Shown piece by piece: positions 59,103 through 64,000 of a stretch of 64,000 nucleotides of DNA. Numbering within the stretch: the first letter of the stretch is position 1; every line of letters starts with the position of its first letter. The position numbers and the translations under genes were made by a program. This stretch comes from Macrotis lagotis. Taxonomy: Eukaryota; Chordata; Mammalia; Peramelemorphia; Peramelidae. The stretch spans positions 1,889,467 through 1,953,466 of the forward strand of contig NC_133666.1 of the NCBI RefSeq assembly GCF_037893015.1, read 5' to 3'. Below the pieces are notes generated by a model. It did no database searches, was not told where the DNA came from, and worked only from the letters and a program-made list of their open reading frames with translations.

Positions 59103-62100
59103 CCACCAGGCCACATGATGAGGCCCCAGGTGCTCCACATGGATTAAGGAAGAGCCAGAGAAACCCCCATCCTTCTGAATGGGAGACTGGAAGAAGCAAG
59201 AGGGTAGAAGGGGTAGCACTTCCTAATAAATACCCTTCTGGGGTAGGTTGAACAGAGGGAGGTGCTTGGGAAGTGATCCTAACCTGAGAGTCAGGTATCC
59301 CCCAATGGCAAGCCACAGGTCCTTCCTGTCTCGAGGTGCTTGATCTTCAAGTTCAGCATGTCATTTCCTGCAGGGCCAATGTCCAGGGCAAAGTTAAGTG
59401 AAAAGGGGGAAATGAGAACAAGATAGGCAGGATACAACCAACAGGGGGTCAGTTTGAGACCCCCTCAAGAGGGGAAACCTCCACCCATTTAATAAGATTT
59501 AACAGCATCTAAGATCACAGATTCTGTTTCTGCTCCATTCCTAATGAATTCTCTCCATCAGTAGTCCACTCTTTCAGTGAAGTTACTTTGGATCTATTTT
59601 CTCCACACCTTGGTGTAACTATGAAGGATGAAGGCAAAGGTTGTTTCATTTTGGATTTTCTGCAGGCAATGCCTAGAACAATGGCAGGCATGGAATAGAG
59701 CTTGAGACATGCTAGCTGCATTGCATCACAGGTGGGGCCTTGCTTGTGGATGGTATTAACTGAAAGATTAGCACACTTTTCCACTTCGTCTTTTAAGGAA
59801 ATGAACTTTTTATTAATCCAGTAGAGCATAGCAATCAACAGTACTAAAAACTATTTTTTTAAAGTGAGAGAACTAGGAAATAGAGCTTAAAGAAATAAAT
59901 GCTGAGGCAAACTTTTGTCCCTTGATCATGAATGCTTAACTATGATCATTACTACTTAATTTGCCACTCGTCTTAGCCCCACACTTGATTTGAATCAAGT
60001 CAACTTTCTAGGTCCCCAGAGCTCCTTAGCTTCGACTCAGATCCTCAGATCCTCAGCTTTCCAGCTGAATTTGAAAATAAAATCTCTTTCTCTGGCAGTT
60101 CTCCATCTCAGGCCTAGGTAGCATATTTAGCAGTAGTTAGTGATGGATCTGGAAAGTCTTTAGATGCCACCTCGTTTGCTAGAAGTAAGCTTTATGTACT
60201 TGGGTTCCATCTCCCAAAAGAATGAATGAGTCGGGAGTCTTGGCAAGGCTGCAGACCACATTCCCCCCTCAGGGTCCTAGGGCTTTTCTAAGGCAATTGA
60301 TTGGCTCCAGTTCCCATTCAGGTGTGTTCTTCCCACTAGCAACTGCAGGTTATATCATTGATTGACCTAGTGATGAGTCCTCCAATAGAACTGAACATCA
60401 GTTAGCTTTTACAACAGGGATAGTTACTGAAAAGATTTAGAAAAAACGAAAAGATCAACACATCCCCTTAGCCGGGGCACAGTCTTCCCTAAAGCATCGT
60501 TCCTGGGTCTTCTCCCCACCAAGTTCACTTTCCAGTATGGTAGTGACTAGAGGAAGCCTCCTCCTTGCTTGCAGAACGCAGCGTCCCAACCCAATCTGTT
60601 GAGCTAGGTTCACCAGGTCCATTCTCAGGGTTTCGGTCTTCCCAGGGCTCAGTTACCTTCCAGCTCCATTTGGTCTCTGGGACTCCCCTCTCAAGTCAGT
60701 GAAGGGGAAACACAATAGGGTAGCAGTAGCAGAAGTGGCAGCAGTGGGACCAAATGATGCTGGTGCTGGGGAGACCAAGCCCAGTCCCTTGATTTCCATG
60801 TGCCAAAGGCTTGAACCTTCATTGACCAGTCCCCCCATTCCCTTCACAATAGGGTGCTTTTGAGTTTCCTTACAATAACCCTGACAAGGGAGAAATGGAT
60901 TACTGTTTCCAATATACATCTGAGGAAACTGAGGTTCTGAGATGCCAAATGCCTAACCCCTGGCCTCCCAGCTGGCAGGTGCTAGAACCAGGGTTAGAAC
61001 TCAAGTCTTTTGATTCCCAGCCAAGGGATCAAGGACTAATTCATGCCATTGCTTCCATGACTCCTGGAGTGTTCCTACCAGCAAATTGTCTTCACCCCTC
61101 CCCCACCCCTGGGAAGTCAGGCCCACCCACACTGGTTTGATCTCCTACAAATAAGATTGTATTTGTAGAACAAATTCGGCTTAGTGTCTGCCATACCATC
61201 TGCACTCTAGAAATTTGGGCCTCAGTTTCCCCATTTGTGAAAATGAAACAGATGGGCACCTGTTCCAGAGTCACTAAGAGGATAAAATAAGGCTTATCCC
61301 TGTTAGGAAGGTAGGGCAATTGGTCTTGCAGAGCAGGAAGGAAGCAGTGTTCTTGCTGTCCCTGGAACCCTGCTGAGGGTGCCATCCTCTACCTTGGAAA
61401 CTGCCTATAGCCAACACAGAGAAGGAAAGCTGGTCCACATTTCTGGACTGGGGCTGTGAAACAGCCTTCAATTCAGGCTAAGTTGGCAGGTGGGAGGGCA
61501 AGAAATATGGGGAAACTCAGTATGGTAGAGCCCAGAGGGACTTGTTACCCGAGTGCCTTGCAGTGTGCCTGCTGGGCTGTGTGTCTCTCCAGTGAGGTGA
61601 GTAGGCTGTGCTGCCTCTTGTCCGGAGACACCAGTGGCTCTGCCCCATGTCCTTCAAACATTGTCTTTGCCTATTCGTGGCCTCTCAGCTGCAGCTGAGG
61701 TCAGATGAACTACACGGTGAACTAGGGCAAGGACTTTGGAAAAGACTAGAACTGTTGTCATGGCTAATTTTAAGAAACAAACAACACAGAAAAGCCCAAG
61801 TTTGACAGAACCAGTCAACGAGAGGACATATTACTGAAAGGAGTTCCCAACATGGGGCATCTGAAACCGGGACACTGGTTAAAAAGACAAGGAACGAGAG
61901 GCAGCACAATACAGGAAATGGAGGGAGGTCAGGTTTAGTGGTGGAAAGAAGCTGCCCAAAGCCTGCTTTGGACTTGGAGTAGCTTAACCTCTCACTGTGG
62001 CCCCAGGCAACTCTCTCAAAGTGGTGGAAAGTCCCTTAGGGTTGGATCCAAACTGCAAGTCCAAGACCCAGAGTTTTAAATACCCACCTAGCTCAGTGAG

Positions 62101-62336
62101 GCAACCAGAGATACTAGAGAGGGTGAGGGCGTAGGGCTTAGAAGGAGGAGCCCTCCAAGGCCAAGTCATTTCACCTTTTGGACTCTGAGAGTCTGTACAA
62201 TGTAACTAGTGCTTTCGATATGCCCCACCTCCTCGGGCAGCTTGGGCTTTGCAAACCATAATTGAGCTTAGGACAGCAGGCCGGTCTTGCTGCCTCATGG
62301 GTTTGGACTATTCTTCCCTGTCAGCTGGTCCACCTT
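59102..62336. other. Mostly unique sequence downstream of the second OR
   Basis: A MIR (antisense) lies at about 60895-61030 ('catctgaggaaactgaggtt', 'ctggcaggtgctagaaccag') and a sense MIR 3' part at about 61215-61290 ('gggcctcagtttccccattt'). No exon or further OR remnant recognised. I saw no canonical AATAAA on the - strand close to the OR stop. Confidence 0.4.
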
Positions 62337-63296
62337 TCAGACAGGCCCCTCTCTTCCCAGCACTTTGTACACCGCCCTCTTGACCTCCTTGTTGCGCAAG
62401 CTGTAGATGATGGGATTGAGCATGGGTGTGATGATGGTATAAAGTACTGCAAATACAGGGCTGCTTGTCTTTGAGTAGGAGGCATTGGGGAGGATGTAGC
62501 AGAGGACGGAGGTGATGTAGAAGATGCAAACCATGGTGAGGTGGGCAGCACAGGTGGAGAATGCTTTGTGGCGGCCCTCAGCTGAGCGAATTCGAAGGAT
62601 GGCAGCCACCACATTGATGCAGGAGATTACAACCAGAGCACAGGGAATAAGAGCTACCAGAAAACTGAAGAAGAAGAGGCCCAGTTCATTGGGATGGGTG
62701 CTGGAGCAGGCCAGCTTGAGGAGGGGTGGCAGGTCACAGAAGAAGTGGGTGATCAGGCGAGGCCCACAGAAGTCAAGCTTGGTCGCTAGGAGTATGTGGG
62801 TGAGTGAATTGGTTAGTGCAAGCAGACAGGAAACTGAAGCAAGCATAGCTCGGGTCCGGGGACCCATGAGGACCAGATAGTGAAGTGGCCGGCATATGGC
62901 CGCATAGTGGTCATAGGCCATGGCCGTGAGTAGGAAGCACTCCCAGGGTGCCAGGAAATGGAGAAAGAACATCTGGGTGAGACAGGCACGGTAAGATATG
63001 AGCCGTTCAGTGGTCAACAGGTGTGCCAGAACCTGAGGGACACTGTTGGAGACATAGGCAGCATCAAGAAGTGAGAGGTTGGCCAGAAAGAAATACATGG
63101 GCGTGTGGAGCCTTTGGTCCAGAACGATGAGGCAGGTGATGCCCAGGTTTCCAGCCAGGGCCACGATGTAGACCAGAAGAAAGATGGTGAAGAGCACTGG
63201 TTTCAGTTCCTTTGCGTCCGTCAGACCCTCCAAGAGGAACTCAGAAACTGGAGTCCCATTTGCCCTGGACAAGGAGCCTGGGGTCAACCCCCCCAT
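62337..63296 (-). CDS. Olfactory receptor, class II, intact frame with DHY motif
   Basis: Single-exon seven-transmembrane odorant receptor, 319 aa from the ATG at 63294-63296. Landmarks: N-glycosylation site NGT at 13-15; GN at 49-50; LHTPMYFFLANLSLLDA at 64-80; cysteines 105, 177, 187 and 197 of the extracellular set; MAYDHYAAICRPLHY at 126-140; KAFSTCAAHLT at 244-254; PMLNPIIYSLRN at 291-302. The loop text 'FCGPRLITHFFCDLP' and 'CSSTHPNEL' resembles families 1/3 (OR3A-like as remembered), but I cannot name the subfamily. Oddities: Arg of the DRY motif is His (residue 130), the TM5 'SY' pair is 'SC' (225-226), and 'CGSH' is 'CAAH'. The frame is otherwise complete with no stop, so it is either a functional variant or an early-stage pseudogene. 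+4 is G and -3 is T in the Kozak context. Confidence 0.93.
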   Translation of the reverse strand: MGGLTPGSLSRANGTPVSEFLLEGLTDAKELKPVLFTIFLLVYIVALAGNLGITCLIVLDQRLHTPMYFFLANLSLLDAAYVSNSVPQVLAHLLTTERLISYRACLTQMFFLHFLAPWECFLLTAMAYDHYAAICRPLHYLVLMGPRTRAMLASVSCLLALTNSLTHILLATKLDFCGPRLITHFFCDLPPLLKLACSSTHPNELGLFFFSFLVALIPCALVVISCINVVAAILRIRSAEGRHKAFSTCAAHLTMVCIFYITSVLCYILPNASYSKTSSPVFAVLYTIITPMLNPIIYSLRNKEVKRAVYKVLGREGPV

Positions 63297-63330
63297 GGAC
63301 AACTGAGCCTGTGGGGAGACAGGAAAGGTT
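63297..63330 (-). promoter_or_regulatory. Splice acceptor just before the second OR start
   Basis: On the - strand the sequence reads 'ctttcctgtctccccacag' then 12 bases and the ATG. The pyrimidine tract plus CAG is a strong 3' splice site, with the last intron base at 63309. OR genes usually have one or more 5' non-coding exons spliced close to the start codon, so this fits well. Confidence 0.7.
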
Positions 63331-64000
63331 TGTCTATTGGGTTCACAGCTAGAGCATCCTCAGGATTGGAGGATTGGGGGAAAGGGAAGGGAGAAGAGGA
63401 GGTGGAAGATGTCACTCAGATATTGGAAACCAAAGAACTGAAGTAATGTCCTCTTCCCCCTCATCCCCTTTGCCAGGAACAGGAGATGGCCAGTTGGTGA
63501 CAGTTACTGTTTCTGCATCCATAGACACCTCAGGCCATGGGAGACGGAGAATGGGAGTCAGACAACAAGGGAAAGTGAGAGAGTTGTAACAGTTATGGTC
63601 TAGTATATAGAATGGAAGTTAGACACTGAAAGGGGGCTTCTCCAAGGCTAAGTCACTGACTTCAGTGTAGAACAGGAAAGAGTCACCCAGGCACAAAGGG
63701 CCTCTGGCTCCCCTTGAGCCCACTGGTTGCCTTTCTGGTCTTTGCCCTTTGTACAATGACAGTAGAAGAGTGGCCTAGCTGATTGCTAATATCCTTGTCA
63801 CTCCTAACCATCTGCAAGCCAATGACCTAAGGGCTCCTGTATGAAAGGTCTATCCTCATCTAGGCTGGGTGCTGGGTCCACTTTGCAAGTCCCTAGATCT
63901 GCACCACCTCCGTCCCTGATCAGGCCCTGTTCACCATGTACCCCACTCCCTCTGGATAACAATTACTCCAGATTGTCCATGGTCAGCAGGAAGGATAGGA
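63331..64000. other. Upstream flank (putative intron) of the second OR
   Basis: Unique-looking sequence with no repeat recognised. If the acceptor at 63309 is used, this is intron, and the promoter with its non-coding exon lies further out, partly or wholly beyond the window. Confidence 0.4.

Noticed and set aside
58868-59251. 127-codon frame rich in Arg-Glu
   Set aside because: Half of it is the GA microsatellite, it begins at GTG rather than ATG, and the rest has no recognisable domain.
63297-63302. Longer N-terminus for the second OR starting at 63302
   Set aside because: The codon there is TTG; the first ATG is at 63294-63296, just after the splice acceptor.

Overview
This is mammalian chromosomal DNA, almost certainly from a marsupial and probably an Australian one. 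The best evidence is the many copies of the tRNA-derived marsupial SINE (GGGGCRGCTAGGTGG start, 'gtcaggag.acctg.gttcaaat' B box, 'ttgggcaagccacttaacc' body). Marsupial-type L1 3' ends, abundant L2 and MIR, and two single-exon olfactory receptor (OR) genes agree with this. The dense young SINEs suggest a dasyurid-like lineage, but I cannot fix the species by eye.

Only two intact protein-coding genes are supported. An OR13-like receptor lies on the + strand at 16828-17766 (312 aa). A second class II receptor lies on the - strand at 62337-63296 (319 aa) and carries DHY instead of DRY at the G-protein contact. They come from different OR subgroups, point toward each other, and are about 45 kb apart, so this looks like a sparse part of an OR cluster. 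A third host-gene relic is a decayed, intronless copy of the LIM-domain adaptor PDLIM7, about 27.0-28.2 kb. It is dropped into an old L2 element.

Layout. 1-9.6 kb: old L1 and L2 pieces with young SINEs, including a ~487-bp L2 segment present twice at about 95% identity. 9.6-16 kb: mostly unique sequence with MIRs. 16.1-18 kb: first OR with its flanks. 18-25 kb: L1, L2, MIR and SINE mixture, with one L1 flanked by perfect target-site duplications. 25.6-28.3 kb: an L2 that received both an L1 and the PDLIM7 retrocopy. 28.5-45 kb: a fragment of an endogenous retrovirus, many SINEs, a ~1-kb DNA-transposon-like element with inverted ends, an L1 with a 5' inversion, and a head-to-head L2 pair. 45.5-57.0 kb: a broken class I (gammaretrovirus-like) provirus on the - strand, with both LTRs, a near-matching 4-bp target duplication and nested L1 and SINE insertions. 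57-62 kb: mostly unique sequence with a long GA tract. 62.3-64 kb: second OR and its upstream region, including a good splice acceptor just before the start codon.

I found no operon-like system, CRISPR, functional RNA gene or clearly new gene family. The unusual content is the layering of mobile elements and the altered motifs of the second receptor.
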